Assembly (NCBI GenBank): GCA_035505375.1
Contig: DATJQV010000083.1
Span: 1 to 64,000, forward strand
Origin: a bacterium
GTDB lineage: Bacteria > Hydrothermota > Tepidihabitantia > Tepidihabitantales > Tepidihabitantaceae
Length of the DNA stretch: 64,000 nt
Direction of reading: 5' to 3'
Position 1 is the first letter of the stretch. Each line of letters starts with the position of its first letter. The position numbers and the translations under genes are program-made. This document shows, in pieces, positions 1 through 6,904 of this stretch. The notes beneath the pieces are model-generated. The model was given only the letters and a program-made list of their open reading frames with translations, had not been told where the DNA came from and made no database searches.

Positions 1-1296
1 CACCGAGTGACGGCAGTACGCCGTGGTCCATGTGTCGAGCGACAAGAGGGTGACAGGTAAGTGACTGACGCTCATCGCCAAGACATCGAGTGTGTCCGGC
101 GCCACCCGTGACGTGCCCCGGACGAAAAACCCCACCGAGTCATGTCGATACTGGCCTCCAGGGCAGATTGGGGTGCCTATCAGCCAGTCGTCGCTGGTCC
201 CCGTCGACTCGTCTGGGCACGATGCGAATCCAGCTCCTGAGTGGCTGAGGCCCGAGTCCGCTCTGTGCTTCCAGCCACGAGCTTGACTGTCGAGGTCCAT
301 GACAGACCAGCCCTGCGGCGGGAACGCCGACCCATCAAATCCCTCGGCGGCATAGGTCGAGGCTGGAAACGACCAGCATTGGAACTGCGCCGAGTCGTTG
401 GAGCGTCGAAAGTCGGTCTCGTAGTTTGCCCACAGGCTGTAGTCTATCATCGTGTCTCGGGTCGGCGGTGCGGGCAAGGCGATGTGCACCGAGACCGTGT
501 CACCGATCGTAATTGGCTGGACAAGCGTGGACTCACGCGTGAGTCCCAAGGATGCGCACGCCCAAAGCATCCCCGATGCATACGGGCCCTTGTTGGTGAG
601 CGTCAGCGACGCGGTGTCTGCTCCACGAGCAGCCACTGGGTACGTCAGCAACTCGGCGCGTAGCGCCTGGATGTCGGTTTCGCCGGGCAATACGTACTCG
701 ATGCGCAGGCACGGCGGGCTGTCACTGTCGTATCCGTCCGCCGATGCACTGTAGTTGGGTCCGTCTGGGTAATGGATGCCTAGGGATGCCCAGCCCGCGT
801 GGCGGCACGAGTCAAGAAGAGAAAACGCCGCCGTGTCGAACGGCACCGAGTTCCAGCTATCTTGCGACTCGTAGACAGGTGTGACGGCGGCGGCGCTGCC
901 AATCTCGGCCATGAGGTCCCCAGCACTCAGAGACTCCGGGTCCCGAATGATCTTGACATCAACCTGTGGTAGTCCCATATGATGCGACTGCTGGCAGTAG
1001 TCCAACTCCGCGGACACAATGAGGCAGGTGTTCGGCAGCGAATCCAGATTGAACTTCAGGAAGGCTTGGTACCAATAGGCATAGTGTTCCAAGAAATCGA
1101 AGCCATATCGTAGGTAGCCATTGCCCTTGTAGTACGCGCTCCCGCCCTGATCGTCGAGATACAGCGTTGCATTGCCGGTGATTGTCGGGTAGATGTCCAG
1201 TTCTCGGGCGCCTGCCTCCAATGCTAGGCCTGCCAATACGCAACACAAGAGCAATGCCTTGATAGGCGGCCTTCTCTGCTTGACAATCAGGCTGAT
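1..1296 (-). CDS. Secreted surface protein with cleaved-adhesin-like domain (C-terminus off the window)
   Basis: An uninterrupted frame of 432 codons runs off the left edge. The N-terminus looks like a signal peptide: basic KQRRPPIK, then a Leu/Cys-rich core ending LALEAGA. Residues about 35-130 (YLDDQGGSAYYKGNG, then YQAFLKFNLDSLP) resemble DNRLRE/CBM96-type beta-sandwich domains. A middle part carries DTASLTLTNKGPYASG. From about residue 315, EGFDGSAFPPQGW followed by TGTSDDWLIGTPI matches the choice-of-anchor J / cleaved adhesin pattern found in cell-surface proteins. No ATG, GTG or TTG lies between the in-frame stop at 1315-1317 and the signal peptide. GGAGGT at 1303-1308 is spaced 6 nt from an ATC codon at 1296, which I take as the provisional start. 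Later CTG (1290) and ATT (1287) are alternatives. Function beyond the cell surface is unknown. Confidence 0.72.
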   Translation of the reverse strand, partial: MSLIVKQRRPPIKALLLCCVLAGLALEAGARELDIYPTITGNATLYLDDQGGSAYYKGNGYLRYGFDFLEHYAYWYQAFLKFNLDSLPNTCLIVSAELDYCQQSHHMGLPQVDVKIIRDPESLSAGDLMAEIGSAAAVTPVYESQDSWNSVPFDTAAFSLLDSCRHAGWASLGIHYPDGPNYSASADGYDSDSPPCLRIEYVLPGETDIQALRAELLTYPVAARGADTASLTLTNKGPYASGMLWACASLGLTRESTLVQPITIGDTVSVHIALPAPPTRDTMIDYSLWANYETDFRRSNDSAQFQCWSFPASTYAAEGFDGSAFPPQGWSVMDLDSQARGWKHRADSGLSHSGAGFASCPDESTGTSDDWLIGTPICPGGQYRHDSVGFFVRGTSRVAPDTLDVLAMSVSHLPVTLLSLDTWTTAYCRHSV

Positions 1297-1320
1297 ACTT
1301 CGACCTCCGGTCAGTCACCA

Positions 1321-1349
1321 AGTCTAGGTCTCGACCGGCCCGATGTCAA
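1321..1349 (-). promoter_or_regulatory. sigma70-type promoter for the left-edge surface protein
   Basis: On the minus strand TTGACA (1349-1344) and TAGACT (1326-1321) are separated by 17 nt. The predicted start of transcription lies about 6 nt before the GGAGGT ribosome-binding site. Confidence 0.7.
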
Positions 1350-1380
1350 TGCGTGTGCGAGACCCTGAATCCGACACAGA

Positions 1381-1470
1381 AACTCACCACAAAGGCACAA
1401 AGACACAAAGAGGGTGAGGACGGAAATCGGCTCTGTCTGCTTGGTGCTCTTGGTGTCTTGGTGGTTCAAT
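1381..1470. repeat. CACAAAGACAC-type low-complexity inverted repeat
   Basis: CACCACAAAGGCACAAAGACA at the left and the roughly inverted CTCTTGGTGTCTTGGTGGTT at the right form a loose hairpin in the divergent intergenic region. A relative of the same family lies in frame inside the GlmU-like gene near 4104. Confidence 0.6.
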
Positions 1471-1500
1471 ATCGGGTTTGGGGCGGGAGTACGGCCCGAG

Positions 1501-1528
1501 TTGACACGGGGCAGGTGGCATCTATGAT
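1501..1528 (+). promoter_or_regulatory. sigma70-type promoter
   Basis: TTGACA (1501-1506) and TATGAT (1523-1528) are 16 nt apart. The expected start of transcription near 1535 is only about 6 nt before the first ATG at 1541, so the mRNA would be almost leaderless. Confidence 0.7.
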
Positions 1529-1540
1529 TCGCCAGACACG

Positions 1541-1639
1541 ATGAACCACGAGCCAGCGCCGGTGAGCGATCCGCTGATTCCGAAGCACGGCGGTTACCGG
1601 AAGCGGAGAGTTCGTTCATCGTTGATCGTCTATCGTTGA
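1541..1639 (+). pseudogene. Remnant of a four-helix-bundle suffix-type gene
   Basis: This 32-codon frame carries DPLIPKHGGYRK, the same block that opens the complete four-helix-bundle gene at 1766 (GEPLIPKHGGYRK). It then runs into the low-complexity repeat TTGATCGTCTATCGTTGA, which supplies the stop. It looks like the 5' end of a duplicate whose body has been lost to a repeat insertion or deletion. Confidence 0.6.
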
Positions 1640-1651
1640 GGAGGCAGGGCA

Positions 1652-1717
1652 ATGGCGACGTTCAGGACGTACGAAGAGATTGGGGCTTGGCAGCAGGCCC
1701 GGGAGCCGGGCTGGTGA
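1652..1717 (+). pseudogene. Remnant of a four-helix-bundle (S23-type) gene
   Basis: After AGGAGG at 1639-1644 a 21-residue frame reads MATFRTYEEIGAWQQARE and then stops. This matches the usual N-terminus of 23S rRNA intervening-sequence four-helix-bundle proteins (MATF-S-EEIEAWQKARE). Only about one fifth of such a protein remains, so it is a truncated relic. It is the second relic next to intact family members. Confidence 0.6.
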
Positions 1718-1765
1718 GAGTCCGGCAGGGACGGGCACGGACGTACACACACGAGCACGGACGCG

Positions 1766-2413
1766 GTGAATGAGAGGCGGACCATTACCGGCGAGCCACT
1801 GATTCCGAAGCATGGCGGATATCGGAAGCTGAGGAGCTTCCAGGTCGCGCAGCTTGTGTATGATGTGACGGTCAGGTTCTGCGACCGCTACGTAGACAAG
1901 CGTTCCCGCACGCATGACCAGATGGTACAGGCGGCGCGTTCGGGCGTGCAGAACATCGCCGAAGGCAGCCTTGCTTCCGGCACATCCAAGAAGACGGAGC
2001 TGAAGCTGACGAACGTGGCGCGGGCCAGCCTTGAGGAACTGCGCCTGGACTACGAGGACTTCCTGAGACAGAGGGAGCTGGAGCAGTGGGAGCCAAGCCA
2101 ACCCGCACTGGTGCGGTTCAAGGCGAGGCGGGTTGCCTCGATGGAGGAGTTTGCGGCGTGGGTGGGGCAAGAGCAGTCACAGACGAACACGGACGGACAA
2201 GGATGGACACGGACAAAGGACAAGTCCGTGAAGGTCCGTGGTGGTCAGTGGCGGTCGGCCGAGCTGGCGGCCAACGGCGCGCTTTCGCTACTCAACGTCT
2301 GCTGCCATCTGCTCGACCGGCAGCTTGCGGCACAGGCGTCTACCTTTGAGAGGGAGGGCGGTTTTACGGAGAGGCTATACCGGGTGCGAACTGAGAAGAG
2401 GAGCAGTAGCTAG
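1766..2413 (+). CDS. Four-helix-bundle suffix-domain protein
   Basis: A 215-residue protein whose core (about residues 20-120) is a four-helix bundle of the S23 / 23S rRNA intervening-sequence family, recognisable from DQMVQAARSGVQNIAEGS. The C-terminal suffix contains NGALSLLNVCCHLLDRQ and ends in the characteristic EGGFTERLYRVR. Between core and suffix, residues about 137-165 are encoded by a low-complexity repeat (NTDGQGWTRTKD). As I recall, members of this suffix family often carry a similar repeat there. Start is GTG at 1766. The stop codon abuts the ATG of the next gene. The molecular function of these proteins is unknown; an RNA- or ribosome-linked role is only an inference from family association. 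Confidence 0.8.
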   Translation: MNERRTITGEPLIPKHGGYRKLRSFQVAQLVYDVTVRFCDRYVDKRSRTHDQMVQAARSGVQNIAEGSLASGTSKKTELKLTNVARASLEELRLDYEDFLRQRELEQWEPSQPALVRFKARRVASMEEFAAWVGQEQSQTNTDGQGWTRTKDKSVKVRGGQWRSAELAANGALSLLNVCCHLLDRQLAAQASTFEREGGFTERLYRVRTEKRSSS

Positions 2414-3424
2414 ATGATGATTCTTTCCAATTGCGAGGGCGGAGTAGGCATGAAGGCCGCGCGGGAGATTCTGGAGCGCGGCGGAACGGCCCTGGATGCG
2501 GTCGAGGCTGGAATCCGTGAGGTCGAAGCGGACGTGAGCGTTGATTCGGTCGGTCGCGGCGGAGCGCCGGACCTGCTCGGCGTCGTGAGTTGCGACGCGG
2601 CGGTGATGGACGGCGCGACCGGTCGGGCCGGCGCGGTCGGTAACCTGCGGTATTTCCTGCACGCGGTGTCGGTTGCGCGGCAGGTGATGGAGCGCCTCCC
2701 GCACGTGTTCCTGGTGAGCGAGGGCGCGGAGCGATTCGCCAAGGAGATCGGCGCGGAGCGAGCTGAGATGCTGACCGAAGACGCGCGGACCAGGTACGAG
2801 CTTTGGATGAAGGAGCATGCGCCTGCTGCTGAGATTCGCGTAGGTAATGGGCCGTGCGTGCCACCCTCACCCTTCCCTCCCCCTCAAGGGGGAGGGAATA
2901 GAAGGGAGGGGGTCGAGTGCAACCTGTCCGGGGAAGAGCTGGTGCGGCTTGCTTGGGAGTCGAGCCGCGACAAGACGGCAGGCGGAACCGTAGTGTACCT
3001 GTGCCTGGATAGAGAAGGCAACATCGCTGCAGGCACAAGCACGTCGGGCTGGGCGCAGTGCTACCCTGGTAGGCTGGGTGATTCGCCAGTCATCGGTGCC
3101 GGGCTGTACGCCGACAAACGCTACGGCGCCTGCGGGTGCACTCACGTGGGAGAGATGACCATCCGCGCCTGTACCGCGCGATCGGTGGTGCAGTACATGA
3201 AGGCAGGCGCCGGCGTGCGCGAGGCGTGTCTGGAGGCCGTGCGCGACCTGCGGGCGCTCAAGGGCGGGTATCTGGGGCCGGTCATCATCCATGCGATTGA
3301 CCACCACGGGGAGTCGTGCGTGGTTAGCACGGGACCGGTCGTCAAAGGACTGGATTACTTCCAGTGGAGCGGTGGCGGCGGGGAAGTTGAACAGCAGCGG
3401 GCCGAGATAGCCGTCACATTTTAG
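2414..3424 (+). CDS. N4-(beta-N-acetylglucosaminyl)-L-asparaginase / isoaspartyl-peptidase family Ntn hydrolase
   Basis: A 336-residue member of asparaginase family 2. These enzymes are made as a precursor that cleaves itself before a threonine, which then becomes the N-terminal nucleophile. The nucleophile is expected at Thr192 in AGGTVVYLCLD: its distance to GNIAAGTSTSG matches glycosylasparaginases, and GRLGDSPVIGAGLYAD follows as in that subfamily. The usual HDT-I-G context before the threonine is replaced by AGGT. The N-terminal half holds the alpha chain (EGGVGMKAAREILERGGTALDAVEAG). Just before the cleavage region, residues about 150-172 (PPSPFPPPQGGGNRREG) are encoded by a 10-bp hairpin repeat at 2873-2894. 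No signal peptide is evident. The gene starts directly after the previous stop codon. Confidence 0.85.
   Translation: MMILSNCEGGVGMKAAREILERGGTALDAVEAGIREVEADVSVDSVGRGGAPDLLGVVSCDAAVMDGATGRAGAVGNLRYFLHAVSVARQVMERLPHVFLVSEGAERFAKEIGAERAEMLTEDARTRYELWMKEHAPAAEIRVGNGPCVPPSPFPPPQGGGNRREGVECNLSGEELVRLAWESSRDKTAGGTVVYLCLDREGNIAAGTSTSGWAQCYPGRLGDSPVIGAGLYADKRYGACGCTHVGEMTIRACTARSVVQYMKAGAGVREACLEAVRDLRALKGGYLGPVIIHAIDHHGESCVVSTGPVVKGLDYFQWSGGGGEVEQQRAEIAVTF
2858..2920. repeat. CCCTCCCCCT hairpin repeat inside the asparaginase gene
   Basis: CCCTCCCCCT-CA-AGGGGGAGGG at 2873-2894 is a perfect 10-bp hairpin, flanked by looser CCCTTCCC and GAAGGGAGGG. It preserves the reading frame and encodes a Pro/Gly-rich insert in the linker ahead of the catalytic threonine. 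Confidence 0.7.
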
Positions 3425-3455
3425 ATTTTAGATTGATGATTCTAGATTGAGGAGG
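3420..3455. repeat. AGATTTTAGATT-type repeat, left copy
   Basis: TTTTAGATTTTAGATTGATG then ATTCTAGATTGAGG lies just before a four-helix-bundle gene. The inverted counterpart lies just after that gene at 3819-3847. Confidence 0.7.
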
Positions 3456-3459
3456 GACG

Positions 3460-3822
3460 ATGGACGAGCGGGAGTTCAAACGGAGGACGAAGGAACTTGG
3501 ACTCGCCGTGATACGGCTCGTAGAGGCGCTGCCGAGAAGTCGGACTGCGGACGTGGTCAGCCGGCAGTTGCTGCGTTCCGCAACGTCAGTTGGCGCCAAC
3601 TATCGTGCGGCCTGCAGAGGTCGGTCGGTAGCCGACGTTGTCGCCAAGCTCGGAATCGTTCTGGAAGAGTCCGACGAGACCATCTATTGGTTGGAGTTGC
3701 TAGTGGAGAGTGGGACAGTGCCCGCGAGCAAAGTCGCGGATCTGGTCAGCGAGGCCGATGAGCTGGTGGCAATGACGGTGGCGTCAATCAAGACGCTTAG
3801 GTCCCGCGTTCGGCAAATCTAA
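3460..3822 (+). CDS. Four-helix-bundle protein (23S rRNA intervening-sequence family)
   Basis: A 120-residue protein of typical family length. The diagnostic segment is VSRQLLRSATSVGANYRAA, followed by ADVVAKLGIVLEESDETIYWLELL, the usual amphipathic helix pair. The start is ATG at 3460 after GAGGAGGG. The gene is bracketed by inverted copies of the AATCTAAAATC repeat (3420-3455 and 3819-3847), so gene plus repeats has the look of a movable cassette. Function is unknown. Members occur inside 23S rRNA intervening sequences and also, as here, as free-standing genes. Confidence 0.85.
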   Translation: MDEREFKRRTKELGLAVIRLVEALPRSRTADVVSRQLLRSATSVGANYRAACRGRSVADVVAKLGIVLEESDETIYWLELLVESGTVPASKVADLVSEADELVAMTVASIKTLRSRVRQI

Positions 3823-3847
3823 AATCTAAAATCAGCAATCTAGAATC
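3819..3847. repeat. AATCTAAAATC-type repeat, right (inverted) copy
   Basis: AATCTAAAATCTAAAATC then AGCAATCTAGAATC is the reverse complement, with few changes, of the block at 3420-3455 on the other side of the four-helix-bundle gene. Confidence 0.7.
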
Positions 3848-3855
3848 GGTTGGCC

Positions 3856-3883
3856 TTGACTTGCGGTGGGTCGGCAATATCCT
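3856..3883 (+). promoter_or_regulatory. sigma70-type promoter giving a leaderless mRNA
   Basis: TTGACT (3856-3861), a 16-nt spacer and TATCCT (3878-3883). Counting 7 nt on puts transcription start at 3890, exactly on the GTG start codon of the GlmU-like gene. Confidence 0.6.
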
Positions 3884-3889
3884 AGACCC

Positions 3890-5194
3890 GTGATTTGCAT
3901 CTATGAAGGCGATGGCCTTGACCGGCTGTCGCCGACCTGCGATTTGCGGGCTGCATTCGACCTGCGCTGCGGGAGATTCACGCTGCTGGAGAAGCTGCGC
4001 CGCCTATACCCGGCTCAGCCCATGCTCCTTTGGGTGCGTGACGAGGTCGCAGGCATCACTGCCGAAGCGTATCCGGACTGCCGAGTCAATTCCAGACCGG
4101 ACACTGAAGCCACGAAGACACGAAGGACACGAAACGAGTCGGGGTGTCTATTTTTGTCTGCTACGTGCATTCTCGATGACGCGGTGCCGACCAAGGGGCC
4201 GGAGGCGGTGTTGATGGCAGGTGACGAAGTGGTTGGCTTCCGAGTGAGCGAGGAGCGAGCGGCCGAACTAGAATCAGTGCGGGGCCTGCGCGCCGACCTG
4301 GCCGAAGAACAGGTGAAGGCGCGGGTGGTGAGGTGGCCGTGGGACGTGATTGAGTACAACGCGGCGGAGCTTCTCAGAGAGGTCGAAGTCAGAAGCGAGA
4401 AGCTGGATGCTGGAAGTCAGAAGTCAGACGAAGGGCGAATCGAGCCGGGCGCGGCAGTAGTCGGTGACCGGAAGAAGCTGCACATGGAGCCGGGGAGCCG
4501 TGTGTGGCCGGGCACAGTTATCAGCACTGAGACGGGGCCGGTGTTCATTGACCGGGATGCAGTCGTCAGGCCGGGCAGCTTCGTCGAGGGACCGTGCTAC
4601 ATAGGGCCGGGAACTCTGATTGACGGCGCCAAGGTTCGGCCGGGTTGCAGTTTCGGGCCGCAGTGTCGCATCGGCGGCGAGGTCGAGGCGAGCATTTTCC
4701 AGGGCCACGCCAACAAGCACCACGACGGGTTCATCGGTCACGCCTTTGTCGGCGAGTGGGCGAACCTGGGGGCAATGACGACGAACTCGGACCTGAAGAA
4801 TGCGTACCAGCCGGTCGAAGTGATGTGGCAGGGGAAGACAATAGACACCGGTCTGCTCAAAGTAGGCTGCTTCATCGGCGACCACGCCAAGACGGCGATA
4901 GGCACGCTCATCAATACCGGTACGCGTATCGGCACATTCGCCAACTGGTTCGAACCGGGGCTTTCGCCCAAGGAGATTACGCCGTTTGCCTGGGGCAGCA
5001 AGACGCACTGGCCGCTCGGCCACGTCATTTCCAACGCCCGCAAGGTGATGTCGCGACGCAGAGTGGAACTGAGCCCGGCCTATGAGCAGGCGCTGCGGGC
5101 GCTGTATGCAAGATGCGCGGGGAAAACGGGGACAGTCCCACGAAGCGCGAGGACGCGCGGTACAGTCCCCGTTTTCCCAGAGCATGGTGCGTAG
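3890..5194 (+). CDS. GlmU-like sugar nucleotidyltransferase / acyltransferase (alternative bacterial GlmU family)
   Basis: The N-terminal half (MICIYEGDGLDRLSPTCDLR) matches the degenerate nucleotidyltransferase start of the alternative GlmU family. The C-terminal half (about residues 190-400) is a left-handed beta-helix acyltransferase: GPGTLIDGAKVRPGCSFGP, then SIFQGHANKHHDGFIGHA and the conserved GEWANLGAMTTNSDLKN. The likely role is UDP-GlcNAc precursor synthesis for the envelope. GTG 3890 fits the family and the promoter; GTG 3866 in the same frame is the alternative. Three unrelated repeats lie in frame: ACGAAGACACGAAGG near 4104-4165, AGAAGTCAGA type near 4384-4432, and a GGGGACAGTCCC hairpin at 5120-5178 that forms the C-terminal tail. 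The ROK kinase follows 6 nt later. Confidence 0.8.
   Translation: MICIYEGDGLDRLSPTCDLRAAFDLRCGRFTLLEKLRRLYPAQPMLLWVRDEVAGITAEAYPDCRVNSRPDTEATKTRRTRNESGCLFLSATCILDDAVPTKGPEAVLMAGDEVVGFRVSEERAAELESVRGLRADLAEEQVKARVVRWPWDVIEYNAAELLREVEVRSEKLDAGSQKSDEGRIEPGAAVVGDRKKLHMEPGSRVWPGTVISTETGPVFIDRDAVVRPGSFVEGPCYIGPGTLIDGAKVRPGCSFGPQCRIGGEVEASIFQGHANKHHDGFIGHAFVGEWANLGAMTTNSDLKNAYQPVEVMWQGKTIDTGLLKVGCFIGDHAKTAIGTLINTGTRIGTFANWFEPGLSPKEITPFAWGSKTHWPLGHVISNARKVMSRRRVELSPAYEQALRALYARCAGKTGTVPRSARTRGTVPVFPEHGA
5120..5178. repeat. REP-like GGGGACAGTCCC inverted repeat
   Basis: GGGAAAACGGGGAC (5120-5133) and GTCCCCGTTTTCCC (5165-5178) are perfect 14-bp inverted arms. They read through in frame as the last ~25 residues of the GlmU-like protein. 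Elements with this core are, from memory, common in bacteria and linked to REP-associated transposases; no such transposase is in the window. Confidence 0.75.
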
Positions 5195-5200
5195 AGCGTA

Positions 5201-6214
5201 ATGCCGTTCGATTTCGGCATCGACATCGGCGGCACCAACACGAAAATCGGGCTGGTTGACGGCGCGGGCCGGGTCAAGGCACGGCGCGTTCTTGCGACGC
5301 GGGCCACGTCCGGACCCGGACCGGCGCTGAAGCGCGTCGCCGCGGTAGTCGAAGAGCTGCGGCGGCGGCGCAAGGTGGCCTCGGTCGGCATCGGGATTGC
5401 GGGGCTGGTTGATCACACGGCCGGTATCGTCCGGGTTCCGCCGAACCTGCCGGGCTGGAGCGGTACCGCGGTGAAGCGGGATCTGGAGGGTCTCATCGGC
5501 CTGCCGGTGTACTGTGCCAACGATGCGAACGTGGTGGCGTTGGGAGAGTGGTTGTGTGGCGCGGGGCGGGGCTGCAGGCATCTGCTCTGCGTGACGCTCG
5601 GCACCGGCGTCGGCGGTGGGATAATCGCGGACGGCCGGTTGCTGACCGGCGCCAATGACGCGGCCGGAGAAATCGGTCACGCCGCTATCTTCGCGGACGG
5701 GCTGCCGTGCGAGTGTGGTCACAACGGCTGCGTCGAGCGCTACATCGGGGCGCGCTACGTGGAGGACCGGGCCCGGAAGCGCGTGCGGGCGCAGCAGAAG
5801 CGGCTCAAGGACCACAAGAACCAGACCTCGCTTTTCCCCGGCGCGAAGTCCGAAGGCCCCAGCCTGATGCTGGAGCTGGCCCGAGGCGAGACGGCCGGGA
5901 TTACGATGCGTGAAATCGGCCGGGCCGCGCGCGCCGGCGACAGTCTGGCCCTGAAGCTGGTCGGGGAAGTCGGCGACTATCTGGGGACGGCGCTGGCCAA
6001 CGCCGTGGAGCTGCTGGACCCGGAGAGGATAGTCATCGGCGGCGGCGTGAGCCGTATCGGCCGGCCTCTACTCGATGCGGTGCGAAAGTCGGTGTTCCGC
6101 CGGACACAGGCGCTGCCGGGCAGACGGCTGGATGTAGTTTTCTCTGAACTTGGGATAGACGCGGGGATTGTCGGGGCGAGCAGACTAAGAACGATTTTGG
6201 ATTCTGGATTCTAG
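5201..6214 (+). CDS. ROK-family sugar kinase (glucokinase-like)
   Basis: A 337-residue cytoplasmic ATP-dependent hexose kinase. The N-terminal phosphate-binding loop is FGIDIGGTNTKIGLVD. The substrate region includes CANDANVVALGEW with the catalytic Asp, and the second ATP loop is VTLGTGVGGGII. The ROK signature and zinc site are present in EIGHAAIFADGLPCECGHNG with CVE after it. An insertion at residues about 190-225 (RKRVRAQQKRLKDHKNQ) is longer than in many ROK kinases. The final residues (ILDSGF) are encoded by an AATC/GATT repeat at 6192-6227. It sits 6 nt after the GlmU-like gene, so a shared role in amino-sugar or sugar-phosphate supply is plausible. Exact sugar specificity cannot be read. 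Confidence 0.88.
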   Translation: MPFDFGIDIGGTNTKIGLVDGAGRVKARRVLATRATSGPGPALKRVAAVVEELRRRRKVASVGIGIAGLVDHTAGIVRVPPNLPGWSGTAVKRDLEGLIGLPVYCANDANVVALGEWLCGAGRGCRHLLCVTLGTGVGGGIIADGRLLTGANDAAGEIGHAAIFADGLPCECGHNGCVERYIGARYVEDRARKRVRAQQKRLKDHKNQTSLFPGAKSEGPSLMLELARGETAGITMREIGRAARAGDSLALKLVGEVGDYLGTALANAVELLDPERIVIGGGVSRIGRPLLDAVRKSVFRRTQALPGRRLDVVFSELGIDAGIVGASRLRTILDSGF

Positions 6215-6227
6215 ATTTCAGATTGCG
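6192..6227. repeat. GATTTTGGATTCTGGATTC-type repeat
   Basis: A repeat of the AATCTAGAATC family covers the 3' end and stop codon of the ROK kinase gene, in the 27-nt junction with the convergent GNAT gene. Confidence 0.6.
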
Positions 6228-6241
6228 GAAGCGCTAGCGGG

Positions 6242-6904
6242 TCAGACTTTCTCCATCAGGTAGTGCCAGAATCCGGGCGCGGCGATGGGCCTTTCCATGA
6301 TGAAGCTGCCGTCCTGGATGAACGGCCGGAACTCCTGGGCGTAGTACAGCCGGCGCTGCGCCGTATTGTTGCCGTACCACTGCTTACCCTGTTTCAGGAT
6401 GCGATGGAGGGTCGCGTCGTAGTTCCCTTCCATCGTGCGAAAGCCGTTGTTCAGGAGTGTCACGAGCATCGCGACGTGACGCGGGTAGGCGACGACCGAC
6501 TTGGCCTGGTTCTTGCGGGCGAGCGCCATCACCATCTCAACCATGAACAGAGAGTAGTTCTGTCCGCGGTACTTGGGGTGCATGTAGGCGCGGGTCAGTT
6601 CCCAGCGTTTCATGTCCCGGCCCTCGGCGTCGTGCCAGCGCGGGTCGATCCGGTCGTAGCCCATGTAATCGTCGCCGGACTCGTTGTTGCCGATGAAAAT
6701 CTCCAGGATGTCTTCGCCGGTGACCGCGTCGTTGTGGCGCCGGATTGAGAACCAGTGGTCCTCGATCTTTATCTCGGGCTTGGGGGCGATAATCTTGCCT
6801 TCGGGTTTGGACTTGATGAAATGCACCATCTGGTCATAGGTGCGACAGGGAATCATGTCGGCGAGCATGGTGACCCAGCTCATCACCGTCTTGCGGTCAA
6901 TCAT
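6242..6904 (-). CDS. GNAT-family acetyltransferase-like protein
   Basis: A 220-residue protein. The central segment WELTRAYMHPKYRGQNYSLF followed by VEMVMALARKNQ and MLVTLLNNGF has the layout of a GNAT acetyltransferase: beta-4 strand, a Q/RGxGxA-like acetyl-CoA loop (here YRGQNYS), helix alpha-3, then the beta-5 strand. The canonical loop is degenerate, so acetyl-CoA binding is inferred. The N-terminal 30 residues (RKTVMSWVTMLADMIPCRTY) are unlike standard GNAT proteins. The ATG overlaps the FtsK stop by 4 nt (ATGA), so it is the last gene of the operon that begins at 11902. Substrate unknown. Confidence 0.65.
   Translation of the reverse strand: MIDRKTVMSWVTMLADMIPCRTYDQMVHFIKSKPEGKIIAPKPEIKIEDHWFSIRRHNDAVTGEDILEIFIGNNESGDDYMGYDRIDPRWHDAEGRDMKRWELTRAYMHPKYRGQNYSLFMVEMVMALARKNQAKSVVAYPRHVAMLVTLLNNGFRTMEGNYDATLHRILKQGKQWYGNNTAQRRLYYAQEFRPFIQDGSFIMERPIAAPGFWHYLMEKV

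Noticed and set aside
4424-5815. A 463-codon minus-strand frame opposite the GlmU-like and ROK genes
   Set aside because: Both plus-strand genes have clear families; the antisense frame has none and spans two genes.
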